Shown here: positions 1 through 10,400 of the stretch, piece by piece | Layout of the letters: each line of letters starts with the position of its first letter | Numbering within the stretch: position 1 is the stretch's first letter | DNA from: Rouxiella chamberiensis | Lineage (GTDB): Bacteria > Pseudomonadota > Gammaproteobacteria > Enterobacterales > Enterobacteriaceae | Direction of reading: 5' to 3' | Length of the DNA: 64,000 nucleotides | NCBI RefSeq assembly: GCF_026967475.1 | Contig: NZ_CP114058.1 | Span: 1,736,001 to 1,800,000, forward strand | Made by a program: the position numbers and the translations under genes | Notes under the pieces: generated by a model | Told to the model about the DNA's origin: nothing | The model's input: the letters and a program-made list of their open reading frames with translations, nothing else | Databases searched by the model: none

Positions 1-1755
1 CACGGCGCCGTGGCAGAGCTTTTCGGCAAAACCGTATTTAAGGAAGGTCGAGAGCGTGCCGGTCGGACTGAGATCCACATAAAAGGCGCGGTCCTTCCCG
101 GCAAGCGACGTCATCAAGCCATGAAAATCCACGGGATTTCGCAGCACGCGCCAGAAATAGTCGCCGTCCCATTCTGCGACCGGTTTTCCCGACATCGCCG
201 AATAAACCGGCAGGCTGGCCGCCTGTTTCGGCAGAGTCTCGACGAGTGCGCGGAACTCAGGTTCGATGATGTCGATACCGGCAGAATGAAACGGCTGCTC
301 GACCGGCAGCAGCATGGAGATAATCTCGCGCTGCGACAGTTGCTCCTTGAGCGCCGACAGCGTGGCCAGACTGCCGCTGACCACAAAGTTTTTCTGGAAA
401 TTGAGGCTGGCGAGTTCCGTGTGCTGATACAGCGCGGCATTCGCATGGAAGTGTTCGATCGGGGCCAGCACGCTCATCATGCCGCCGCCCGCCGTCTGTT
501 CACTCAGCATCCGCGCCTGACTCACCACAAGCTTCATTGCATCGTCCAACGTCAGCACCCCGGCCACGACCGCCGCAATACATTCACCGAGGCTATAGCC
601 CATCACGCCGCCGGGCTGGATGCCTTCGGCTTTCAGCAGGCCGGTCAGGCTGACGCCGAGACTCAACAGCGCCGCGCTGGACAGCACGACGTCGGAAAGC
701 GGCATCTGGCGACGGGTGTCGTCATACAGCGCCTCGAGCAGACTGTTGCCGGTGTGCTTGCGGTACAGCGCGTCGCAATGTTCCATCTGCGCGCGAAAAA
801 CCTCGTGACGACGATAGAATTCTTGCCCCATGCCGTAATACTGTGCGCCCTGACCGCCATACATAAAGACCACGGGGCGTTGACCTGAGCTTTTCTCGGG
901 CACAAACGGCTGTGCCTGGATTTTCTTGAACAGGTTGGTCAATACCTGTCCCGGACCGATTTCTCGCAGTTCGACTTCGCCCTGCGCCAGCAGAGAGGAA
1001 AGGCTTTCATACCAGCGCACCGGATGGCTTATCTGGCGTGTCAGCAGGTCGAGATAGTCGGTCGTCGGATAGTCTTGTGCCGTGTAGTTGGAGATAACCC
1101 GCGAAGTCAGCGGATTAAAGGTGAAACCCTGCGCAAACTGGTTGAATTGTTGTTCGATGTCGCGCAGATAGCGGGAGTGAAAAGCGGCAGAGACGTTAAG
1201 GAGGATGTAACGCCCGCCCGCCTCGGCAAACAGGGTCTGCGCCGCCGTGATGTCATCACGCAGCCCCGAAATCACGATTTGCTGCGCACTGTTGATATTG
1301 GCGATATCAATGCCGGTAAACGGCGAGGCGGCCAGCAATTCGGCTACGCGCGACTGCCCCAGACCCAGCACGGCAGCCATCGCGCCACGCGGTGCGCTCG
1401 CCATCAGCCTGCCGCGCTCTTTTACCAGCGCAACGCCGGTCGCGAAATCAAAGGCACCGGCCGCGAACAGCGCCACGAACTCGCCGAGGCTGTGGCCTGC
1501 ATAACACTCCGGCGCGGCGCGGCCGTCCTCGCGCTCGGCCAGTAACGCCAGTGCCGAAACCACAAACAGTGCAGGCTGGGTGAATTGCGTTTCTCCAAGC
1601 AACCCTTGCGGGTCTTCCACACACATTTCGCGAACCGAATAGCCAAGCACTGCATCGGCCTGTTTAACGAGATCGGGAAAACGCTCAAACAGTTCATTTC
1701 CCATCCCTTTGTACTGCGATCCCTGACCAGGAAATACCCAAATTGAAGAAGACAT
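1..1755 (-). CDS. Tandem trans-acyltransferase (malonyl AT plus AT-like acyl hydrolase), runs off left edge
   Basis: Two FabD-like acyltransferase domains in one polypeptide, expected to load malonyl units in trans onto the AT-less synthase. Domain 1 (about residues 1-285) opens with FPGQGSQ, has the nucleophile in GHSLGE (Ser89), Arg114 exactly 25 residues later as in FabD, and the His of AAFHS. Domain 2 (from about 297) has GGQGAQ, nucleophile Ser388 in GYSLGE and the His of QPFHS, but Gln413 stands where the carboxylate-binding Arg should be. That points to the acyl-hydrolase (PedC-like proofreading) branch of these enzymes rather than a second malonyl transferase. The ATG at 1755 was chosen because it immediately precedes the conserved start of domain 1. 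The gene is last of five codirectional genes, 69 bases after the ACP. The right-hand end of domain 2 is almost complete at base 1; a further domain, such as the ER seen in some relatives, could lie outside. Confidence 0.92.
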   Translation of the reverse strand, partial: MSSSIWVFPGQGSQYKGMGNELFERFPDLVKQADAVLGYSVREMCVEDPQGLLGETQFTQPALFVVSALALLAEREDGRAAPECYAGHSLGEFVALFAAGAFDFATGVALVKERGRLMASAPRGAMAAVLGLGQSRVAELLAASPFTGIDIANINSAQQIVISGLRDDITAAQTLFAEAGGRYILLNVSAAFHSRYLRDIEQQFNQFAQGFTFNPLTSRVISNYTAQDYPTTDYLDLLTRQISHPVRWYESLSSLLAQGEVELREIGPGQVLTNLFKKIQAQPFVPEKSSGQRPVVFMYGGQGAQYYGMGQEFYRRHEVFRAQMEHCDALYRKHTGNSLLEALYDDTRRQMPLSDVVLSSAALLSLGVSLTGLLKAEGIQPGGVMGYSLGECIAAVVAGVLTLDDAMKLVVSQARMLSEQTAGGGMMSVLAPIEHFHANAALYQHTELASLNFQKNFVVSGSLATLSALKEQLSQREIISMLLPVEQPFHSAGIDIIEPEFRALVETLPKQAASLPVYSAMSGKPVAEWDGDYFWRVLRNPVDFHGLMTSLAGKDRAFYVDLSPTGTLSTFLKYGFAEKLCHGAV

Positions 1756-1824
1756 AAATCGCCTTTTACTGTTTCCCAAAATGACACGTTTCGTGAGTTA
1801 TCTGTCCCGCAGGTTGTGACCCGT

Positions 1825-2094
1825 TCAGGACTTTTCGGCAAGCTCGGGCATCTGCGCCTCGATTTTGGCAACGAGATCGCCCAGCGTGTAAATTCCGCGC
1901 TTGTCGCTGTCATTGACCTTGATATGTAGGCGCTTTTCGATTTCGTACCAGGACTCGAGCATTTCGACCGAATCCACGCCCAGTTCGCCGCCGATAAAGG
2001 CGTCGAGATCCACGATTTCAGGGGTAAAACCGGTGTTCTTGATGTCATTGATGATGTCGAGCACCACCGCCAGAATGTCTTGTTGTGTCGCCAT
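1825..2094 (-). CDS. Stand-alone acyl carrier protein
   Basis: An 89-aa acidic carrier protein with the phosphopantetheine attachment Ser42 in the motif GELGVDSVEM. The start at 2094 follows an AGAGAAAGAGAC purine-rich ribosome site; an in-frame ATG five codons upstream is possible. It lies between the alpha-oxoamine synthase (24 bases upstream) and the tandem acyltransferase. In bacterial sphingolipid loci a dedicated ACP delivers the acyl chain to serine palmitoyltransferase. By analogy this ACP probably carries the finished polyketide from the last ketosynthase, which has no ACP of its own, to the oxoamine synthase. That role is inferred from gene order and from the missing terminal ACP in the synthase; the carrier-protein identity itself is secure. 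Confidence 0.93.
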   Translation of the reverse strand: MATQQDILAVVLDIINDIKNTGFTPEIVDLDAFIGGELGVDSVEMLESWYEIEKRLHIKVNDSDKRGIYTLGDLVAKIEAQMPELAEKS

Positions 2095-2118
2095 GTCTCT
2101 TTCTCTCATTCAATCGAA

Positions 2119-3363
2119 TTACAGCGCGTCGAATTCACGCGCAACGTCAACGATAATGCCTACGGCCTGGTCGATTTCTTCGCGGGTATGGGATGACATC
2201 ACCGACAGGCGCAGGCGCTCCTTGTCCGGCGGCACCATCGGATACTCCATGATGTTGGCAAACAGCCCGCGCTCGAAAAGACGGCGATTGATGTTGCCCA
2301 CTACTGCGTTTTGCCTGAAGAAAACAGGAATGATGCCGGTCTGGCCGCGCAGAATATTGAACCCGTGGGCCTCGAGCCGGTCTTGCATGTAACGCACGTT
2401 GGCGTGCAGCTGCTCGATGCGCTCCGGCTCGCGTTCCATGACATCCAGCGCGGCGGAAATGGCGGCGATGGTCGGCTGCGCCAGTCCCGACGTGAACAGG
2501 TACGGGTAGGAGAAGTTGCGCAGCATGAAGATGTATTCGCTGCTGCCCGACACGAAGGCACCCTGCGCGCCCAGCGACTTGCTGCACGTCGACATGCGCA
2601 GGTCAACCTGACCCAGCAGGTCGAGGTGTTCCAGCGTGCCGCGCCCGGTCGGTCCGACAGTGCCGAGTCCATGCGCATCGTCGAGAATGGTGATGATGTC
2701 GTGGGTTCGACAGATGTCGATGTAGCGTCTGAGGTCGATAATCGACCCGTCGGTCGAGCGCACGCCTTCGACGGTTGAGAAAATCTGCGTGCCCGGCTTG
2801 GCGCGCGCGCGGATTTTATGCAGCATGGCGTCGAATTCGTCCAGACGCTCCGGGTCGAAGGTGTAGAACGGCACATTGGTCATCTTGATGGCGTTGATGA
2901 CGCTGGCGTGGCTGTTCTGGTCATAGACGATGATATCGTTGCGGTTCATCAGCCCGTTGACCCAGCAGAGGTTGGCCATATACCCGCTTGGCAGCAGTAC
3001 GGCATCCTCGTGACCGGCCAGCGCCGCCAGACGTTTTTCCAGCACTTTATGCTGATGGGTATAGCCCGAAAACGCCGGGGAACCGCCGGTGCCGATTCCG
3101 TATTGCTCGACGGCTTCGATCACCCTGTTTTTCACATAGGGGTGATTCGCCAGCCCGAGATAGCTGTTGGAGCCGAATACCAGCACATTGTTGAAGGTGT
3201 CGCTGTGCAGATCCTTGTACTGCATCTGCGCGTCAACCGGGCCGCTGCCTTCGCGGCCAAACATGAATCCCTTCTCGACTTCCTTGAGATAGGTGCTGTA
3301 ACGCAGCTTGACGCGCTCTTTGAAAGGTTTGCGCTCAAGCTCGATAAGCTCATGAAAATCCAT
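2119..3363 (-). CDS. Alpha-oxoamine synthase (serine palmitoyltransferase / BioF-like, PLP-dependent)
   Basis: A 414-aa PLP enzyme of the 8-amino-7-oxononanoate synthase / serine palmitoyltransferase family, which condenses an acyl thioester with an amino acid and loses CO2 to give an alpha-amino ketone. Visible family marks are FGSNSYLGL near the N terminus, ILDDAHGLG (PLP-contacting Asp and His) and the Schiff-base lysine Lys262 in STCSKSLGAQ. The length fits the family. The start at 3363 (MDFHELIE) follows AAGGGGG; an in-frame ATG at 3459 would overlap the preceding gene and is less likely. The roughly 50-residue N-terminal extension before the conserved core resembles serine palmitoyltransferase-type enzymes more than BioF, and there are no other biotin genes here. 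Neighbours (ACP, Rossmann reductase, polyketide synthase) suggest it releases the polyketide as an amino ketone. The amino acid substrate cannot be read from the sequence. Confidence 0.9.
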   Translation of the reverse strand: MDFHELIELERKPFKERVKLRYSTYLKEVEKGFMFGREGSGPVDAQMQYKDLHSDTFNNVLVFGSNSYLGLANHPYVKNRVIEAVEQYGIGTGGSPAFSGYTHQHKVLEKRLAALAGHEDAVLLPSGYMANLCWVNGLMNRNDIIVYDQNSHASVINAIKMTNVPFYTFDPERLDEFDAMLHKIRARAKPGTQIFSTVEGVRSTDGSIIDLRRYIDICRTHDIITILDDAHGLGTVGPTGRGTLEHLDLLGQVDLRMSTCSKSLGAQGAFVSGSSEYIFMLRNFSYPYLFTSGLAQPTIAAISAALDVMEREPERIEQLHANVRYMQDRLEAHGFNILRGQTGIIPVFFRQNAVVGNINRRLFERGLFANIMEYPMVPPDKERLRLSVMSSHTREEIDQAVGIIVDVAREFDAL

Positions 3364-3412
3364 CGTAAAACCCCCTTGGTTGTTTATTCTGTTACAGATA
3401 AAAGTCTGATTA

Positions 3413-4403
3413 TCAGGAAGCAATAAAACCGTTGGCCCTATACCAGGAGGCGCACTCATTCACCATCTGGCCGAGAGGAGCCGGCGTGTAGCCCAGCTCC
3501 CGTTCCGCCTTGGCGCTGCTGAAGTAATAGGTTCCGCCGAAGACCCGCAGACGATAGGCATCCAGCACCGGTTCGCCGCGCATCAGCCTCGGAAACTTTT
3601 CCTGAAGCAGGGTTTTGAAGTAAAAACGTGAATAGCGGGTTTGCGGTCGTTCGACCTTGCACTGCAATACCGCCTCGATGGTGTCGATAAGCTCGGTGTA
3701 GCGCGCATTGGCACCGGCAAGCAGGTAGCGTTCACCCGTTTTCCCCTGCGTAAGCGCCTTGACGTGGGCGTGCCCGACTTCGGCCGCGCCGCAGAAACTG
3801 GCTCCGCCCGGCGGCATAAACGGCAGCTGGTTGTAGTTCACCGCCAGCACCATACGTCCCCACTGCATCGAATAGTCATAAGCCCCCAGCACTTCCGCCG
3901 GATTGAGGATCACGGCGGAAAGGCCACGGTCGCAGGCGCGGTAAACCAGCTCCTCGGCCAGCAACTTGCTTCTGGCATACGGATTCCTGGCCCGAAAACC
4001 GCGCAGACGGGTCTGGTTCTGTCGCCTCGTCGAGCGGGTCGTTGGGCGCGCCGATGGTCGAACTGGTGCTGGTGTACACCAGCCGCGCTATGCCGCTGTC
4101 CAGCGCCGCCTCGATGACACGGTTCGTTCCGTCGACGTTGACCGCCTCGAGCAGCGGCCAGTCACGCGGATTGCTGCTGGTGTTGCCCGCCGTATGAATA
4201 ACGGCGTCCTGACCGGTCATCGCCGCGCGAAGACTGTGGCTGTCGTTGAGTTCGCCGTGTATCAGCGTCACGCCCAGCGGTTCGAGAAAGCCCAGATTGG
4301 ACGAGGCGCGCACATAGGCCGTGACCTGATGCTTCGCCGCCAGCAAGGCGTTTACAATGTTCAGTCCAACAAAGCCGTTGGCTCCGGTTATCAATACTTT
4401 CAT
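3413..4403 (-). CDS. NAD(P)-dependent epimerase/dehydratase-family reductase, CerR-like (one frameshift)
   Basis: An extended short-chain dehydrogenase of about 329 aa once one base is removed. The N-terminal part has the Rossmann motif GANGFVGLNIV and the STSST catalytic-serine region; the C-terminal part starts with YARSK, the YxxxK catalytic pair. The two halves lie in different frames, and the break falls near base 4015 where one extra base (perhaps in a CCC run) is the simplest explanation. The start ATG overlaps the stop of the synthase gene by four bases (ATGA), so translation is coupled. In Caulobacter the sphingolipid enzyme CerR, which reduces 3-ketosphinganine, belongs to this family and sits beside Spt and an ACP. 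The same trio here suggests reduction of the amino ketone to an amino alcohol. A role on a nucleotide sugar is the main alternative. Confidence 0.82.
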
Positions 4404-7400
4404 GATGTTTGCTCTTGCTGATTGAGTTGTTCCAGCGTTTTCCAGAAGGCCTTGCGTCCTTCTCCCTTGCTGCGCATCGGCAGCGCCGCCGGGTTTTTGA
4501 GGGGATGGTGGGCCAGCCCGTCGAGCAGCGTGACAAACTGTTCGAGCAACTGATCCAGCTGTTCTTGCGAGGTTTCGCGCCCCCGGCAGTCAAGGTGCAG
4601 CTGCACGCCGTGTGCCTCGACCTGCGCCACCAGCGCCAGCGGCAGCTCGGGCTGCGCGGCGAAGAGTGCGGCCACGACTTCCGGCAATGGCCGCGTCTGA
4701 CTGACGGGCAAGACGGCGATGGCGCTGTCGAACAGCGGCGCATCGTCGACCCAGTGCTGAATCTGGTCGAGCGTGGCCCCGGCATGGTCGAGGCATTTTT
4801 CGAGCTGCTGTTCGACCTCGCTCAGCCACGGCGCGACCTTCTGGCGGCCTACAGTTTGAATACGCGTCGGAATAGCCTGCGGTTCATCGCAGTCGAGCTG
4901 GCGAATCACCCCTAGCTGGGCATATTTGCTGCGCACATGACGGTTGGCGAGCAGCGCCCATCCGGCCACCATCAGCGTTTCGAGCGTAATGCCCTGTCGC
5001 TGGGTGCACACTTGCAGAGCGTCGACTGTCTCCTGACACAGCGCGCGTTGCACATTGACAAGGGGCTGATCGGCGGTTTCGCCATCCCGTGCCTCTGCGC
5101 CGTCGAGCAAGGCGGAAGCAATCAGCGAACCCACGTCATCCTGCGCCTGAACCTGTTCGCTCCAGAACGCCTGTAACTGCTTCTGACTCAACGTCTTGGC
5201 CTTGCGCACCTCAAGAGTTGCGGCAAACCATGCCTGCGGCACCGGCGGTAAGGCGCGGTCTTCGGCGGGTGCCTGCGCGGCCCGTTCGCGGCCGAGCGCC
5301 AGACGACGCTCGGCATCGCGCTTGAGCGCCGCGTTCAGGTCGCAAGGCTCCTGAGCAAACGGATACCCCGGGAAGGCCACGCGACGACGCGCCGCCTGAA
5401 GATGCAACTGGGTCCAGTCAATCTCGCAGCCCCGGCACCACAGAGTGGCAAGGCGGGAGAGCTGACGGGTGTGCAGCAGCGTCTGGATAAAGCCTTTTCC
5501 GGCTTCACCGGCTATCAACTGCGTCACTTCTCTGTTGTCGAAAACGTTGCCGCAATAGAGGTCATTGCTGCCCTGTTCGCTGTTTGGCTGCGCAATGAAC
5601 TGCGCGAGTCTGGTTTGCAGGCTCTCGATACTGGTTGCCACGATTGCCAGACGATACTCGAAGGGCGCGCGTCCGAGCTGGCTGGTATAGGCAAGGTCGG
5701 CGAGATTCACGTGACGGCCCGGCTGGCCGACAAATTCGTGCAGCGCGACGGCGTAGGCCGCCAGACGATCGGCACGTCGCGCTGACAGCACCACGATTTG
5801 CGGCTCGACATCACTGCCTTCGATGCGGGCAGCGGGCTGCGCCGCCTCGGGCGATTCCAGCACCACAAAAGCCGTGGAGCCGCCCATGCCGTACGCGTTG
5901 ATGCCCGCCAGACGCGTGCCGCGCGCATTGGCATTCCACGGTTGCGCCTCGGTCGGGAACAGGAACGGAGAGGCTTCCTGCTCGAACGACGCATTGACGC
6001 GATTCAAATTGACGCACGGCGACAGGCGACCGTGCTGCATACTTAGCAACACCTTGATAAGCGAACAGATTCCCGACGCGGCTTCCATATGCCCCAGATT
6101 GGCCTTGGTGCCGAGCGCGCAGAAATGTGCCGCCTCGGTATGGCGGCGCAGCGCGTTGGACAGCGCCTTGAGTTCGATAGGATCGCCCAACTCCGTCGCC
6201 GCGCCGTGGCTTTCGATATAGCTCAGCTCGTTGACGTCGATACGCGCTTCGTTCAATGCCCGCACGGCGGTCTCTTCCATCACGGAGAGGTTCGGCAGAT
6301 ATTGACCCGCACCCGTGCCCGCGTGGCCGAGGCTGGAACCGCGCAGCACGCCGTAAATCGTGTCGCCGTCCGCAAGCGCCGTGCTCAGACGCTTGAGCAC
6401 CACCATGCCGCTGCCTTCACTCGGAATAAGCCCGCTGGCCTGCTCATCGAAGGTATGCTCTTTGCCGTCGGCAGACAGCACCTTCATGTCCTGCAACAGC
6501 ATGTATTTGCTGGGGTGCAGACTAAGATTCACGCCGCCCGCGAGCGCCATGTCGCACTCGCCGCCGAGAATGGCCTTGCGGGCGATATGCACGCTGGTCA
6601 GCGAAGACGCGCAGGTGGTCGCGAGGGTGAAACTCGGGCCGCGCAGGTTCATCAGGTAGGAGATGCGATTCGCCAGTTCACTGATAACCGCCCCCGCGCC
6701 CGGATAATGGCCGGTACGCGCGAAGTGATCGGACATGACCCAGGTAAAGTCTTCATTCATTGCCCCGACATACACGCCCACCTGTTGGGCATTCAGTGCC
6801 GAAGGCGTGTATCCGGCGTCTTCCATGGCGTGCCAGGCGGAGCGCAGCAGCACACGCACCTGCGGATCCAGACGGCTTGCCTCGTCGTGACTCATACGGA
6901 ACATCTGAGGGTCGAAATCATTGACATGTTTCAGGAACCCGCCGCGATTCACGTAGCGCGGATTGCCCGGCTGTTCATCGCCCAAAGTCCAGCGGTCTTC
7001 AGGGATTGGCGTGAGATTCTCCTTGCCTTCCTGAAGCGCGGTCCAGAATTCTGCCAGACTGTCGACGCCCGGGAATTCGCCCGCCACGCCAATAATAGCC
7101 ACGCCTTCCGGTTCGTTTTCGGCGGCAGTGGACGGCGGTGTAGAAATGGTGCGAGTAAACGGTGTCGCCGAGGCGCGACTTGACTTCAAGGATGCACGGG
7201 CAGGGCTGAACTGCGCGCAATCCGGCTGTGCGGCGTTTGCCTGCTCGCGCTTGAAGGAAACCGGGCCGATTGGTGCGGCGTTCGCCGCCGACAGCGGCGC
7301 GGCATCGTTGATTACCGTCGCGGTGCCGTAGCGCTTGTGCAGATAAGCCGCGAGTTTGGCGGTGGTGTTGTATTCAAACGGTGCGGTTTTCGACAGCCCG

Positions 7401-10400
7401 GCATACTCTTTCTCCAGTTCCGCACGCAGTTCCATCAGCATGACCGAATCCATGCCCAGTTGCTCGAAAGTCGCTTCGACATCTATCTCGCGAGCCGGAA
7501 TCTTGGTGACGTGGGCGATATGCTGTTTGAGCGCGATGTCGCTGGCCTTTGGAGCCTCACTGTCGCCATTCCTCTTGAGTGGCTGCGAAGTCTGTGTTTC
7601 GGACGAGGCAATTTGTGGCGTCGTCGTATCCGTTGGTGCGTCGTTTTGAATACGCAGCGCGCGGGCAACTTTGGCACGATCGCCGACGATGACCAGCAGT
7701 TCGGCACGTTGTTCACGCAGTGCGCGCTCAAAAGCGGCGATTCCGGCCTGTTGCTGCAAGGCCGCCATGCCGGAGAAGGTTAACAGCGTGGCGTCTTCCC
7801 CGGCGATACTCATCTGCCCGTCGGCCCACAGCGGCCAGTTGACGGACAGGCTTAGCCCCGAGCGCGCCCCTCTGGCAACATGGTGCCGACGCCACACGGC
7901 GTGGCTGTCCATAAAGCGATTGCCCGCGGCATACGCGCCGGAACCCAAGTCACCCAGCACCGCCGACACGGATGAGAAATTGACAAACAGCGACAGCGGC
8001 TCCAGCGCAGTTGCGCGGTCGAGTGCAACCAGACCCGCGATTTTCGGCCCGACCAGCGCCATGAATTCGGCGTCCTGCAAGGCATTCATCGGCGTGGCAC
8101 TCGCCACACCCGCGCAGTGCAGCACGCCGTCCAGCGGACCAAAGGCGGCTTTCGCCTGTGCTACCAACTGCTCGGCCTGCCCGTCTTCGGCGATATCTGC
8201 GGCAAGATAGCGCACCTCTGCGCCCTGCTCACGCAGTGCGTCGATTTGCTGCTGCGCGGCGTCGTCCGGCTGGGAGGATCGCCCTGTCAGCACCAGATGC
8301 GCCTGACAGCGAGAGGCCAGATACTGCGCCATCACCATGCCGAGTTTGCCCGCCCCGCCGGTTATCAGATAATGCCCCTCCTGTACCAGCGGCAGCGTGC
8401 TGCCCGCGTCAACCGGAGCCGAAGGGATTTCAGCCAGTTGACGCTGGAAACGCGTGCCGTTGAAATACGCCACTTCAAGGCCCGGCAGCGCGGTGTTACG
8501 CAGGGAGAATTCTTGCGAAATCTGTGCGGCCAGCGCGGCCGCGTCATGCGCGTCGCTGCGCAAGGTAAACAGCTCGAAGCGGTGATTGAGCGTCAGCAGT
8601 GAGCGCGCATAACCGCTTAGGGCATCCAGTTGCGGTTCGATGTCATCGGAAGGTGCGCAATAAACGGTGGCGCAGCGCATTACCTGCCGCGGTTTCTGCT
8701 TGTCGAGCGCGACAAACAGGTGGTGGAAGGCTTTGAGCCCGGCATTGAGCGTGGTTGCCGCCCCACGGTGCGGCAGGTCGTCGAAACGGCGGCTCGCGCC
8801 AATGGCCTGCACGATGTGCGAGGGCCACAGGCTGGCAGCATCGAGCTGTTCGCACAGCCTGTGGACACTCGAGGCAGACTGGGTATCGACGCTAAAATGC
8901 GTGGCGTCGTGGCGAATAAATTCGGCACCCTGCGTGACACTGACAACGCGCGCCGCCTCGCCATACTGCGCGGTCAGGGCTTCTGCGAGTGCGGCGTCAT
9001 CGCCGAGCACCAGCATGGTGAGTCTTTCTGCTTCGGCGGTTGTCTGCGCTGACGCCGCCGCGAGCGGCGAAGGTTGCCACGCGTAGCCATAGAACTGAAC
9101 ATCCTGTTGCGCGTGAGGTGGCGCGGCATCCGCAGATTTCTCCAGCCTGCGTGCGGCGAAATCGGTAAGGCGCGCCAGCACGCGGCCCTGCGTATCCAGC
9201 AGCGTAATGTCGTGCTTTTGAATGTGGCTGTCAGTCTGACCCGAAGCCGCAGGGGTGACATAGGCATAACACTCGCGGCCGAGCGGATGACGGAATGTCA
9301 GCTCGCCGAGGTAGAACGGCACCATCGGCGTCGAATGGGCGACAGGTTCCAGCCCGACCGCCAGACAGGTGCGCAGTGCACCGTCCAGCAGTGACGGATG
9401 CAGCATAAAGTGATCGGCAGACAAGGCGCTTTCGGGTAATTGCAGATGACTCAGCGCCGCATCATTGAAACGGTAACGCGCGCGGGTCACCTGATAACTG
9501 GGCCCATAGGCAAACCCCATCCCGGCAAATTCGCGATACATCGCGGCGCTATCGTCCTCCCGCCTGCCGCGTTGAATCAGGGCCTGGATGTCTATCCATT
9601 CATCGGCTATTTCGACGTCTTTCGGCCGATAAACCAGTTCGGCCTCCACGGCCGTAACGCCGGTGTCACGCAGGTTCACCACCGCGCCGACGCTTTCGCC
9701 CTTGCGATGCGCCAGCTCGACAGCAACATTCACCGGCTCGTCATTCACGTCTAGGGTGTTCATCCACATCAGATGACGAATCGCACCGACCTGCCACTCG
9801 CTTTCGATAGCCCGTTGTCCTGCGGCATGAAGCATTTCGAGATAGGCGGAACCCGGCAGAATTTTTCGCGGCATGTCGCTGCCGACCACGTGGTCGCGCA
9901 GGTAGGATTCCTGTCCGGAGAATTGCTTGGCGAATTTTTGTTGCGACAGCGTCGAGATATTTTCATCGATCAACGGATGCAGCGACGCGGCACGGCTTGC
10001 CGACGTCTGTGCGTCCGGCCGCGCCAGCCAATGTTTGCGCGGCATTAGCGGCAGCGGCGGGAAGGACACGCGGCGCACGGAATCGGCCTTGGCGTCAAAC
10101 AGTTGTCGGGCGACACGCTGCCAGTTCACGTCAAGCGTGGTGGCCCATAAACGGCCGAGTCGCACCTGCTCGCGGCCCTGCACCAGCCCGTCGATGAGCG
10201 CTTCAAGCTGTTGCGCGTCGAGAATGGAATCCAGACGGTCCTGACTGCCCGCAATACGACCACGGAACAACTGGGGCGCATGGCCCTGATCGCGATAATT
10301 CGCGAGTTTGTCGAGCAAGTCGCCGAGACTGGTGGCGACAACGGCGAGACGTTCGGCCAGGCCGTCGCGCCCCACGAGGGAGGAATACGCCAGCGACGCC

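Noticed and set aside
2119..3363. BioF (biotin synthesis) as the identity of the PLP enzyme
   Set aside because: No other biotin genes are nearby, the N-terminal extension is longer than in BioF, and the partners are an ACP, a CerR-like reductase and a polyketide synthase.
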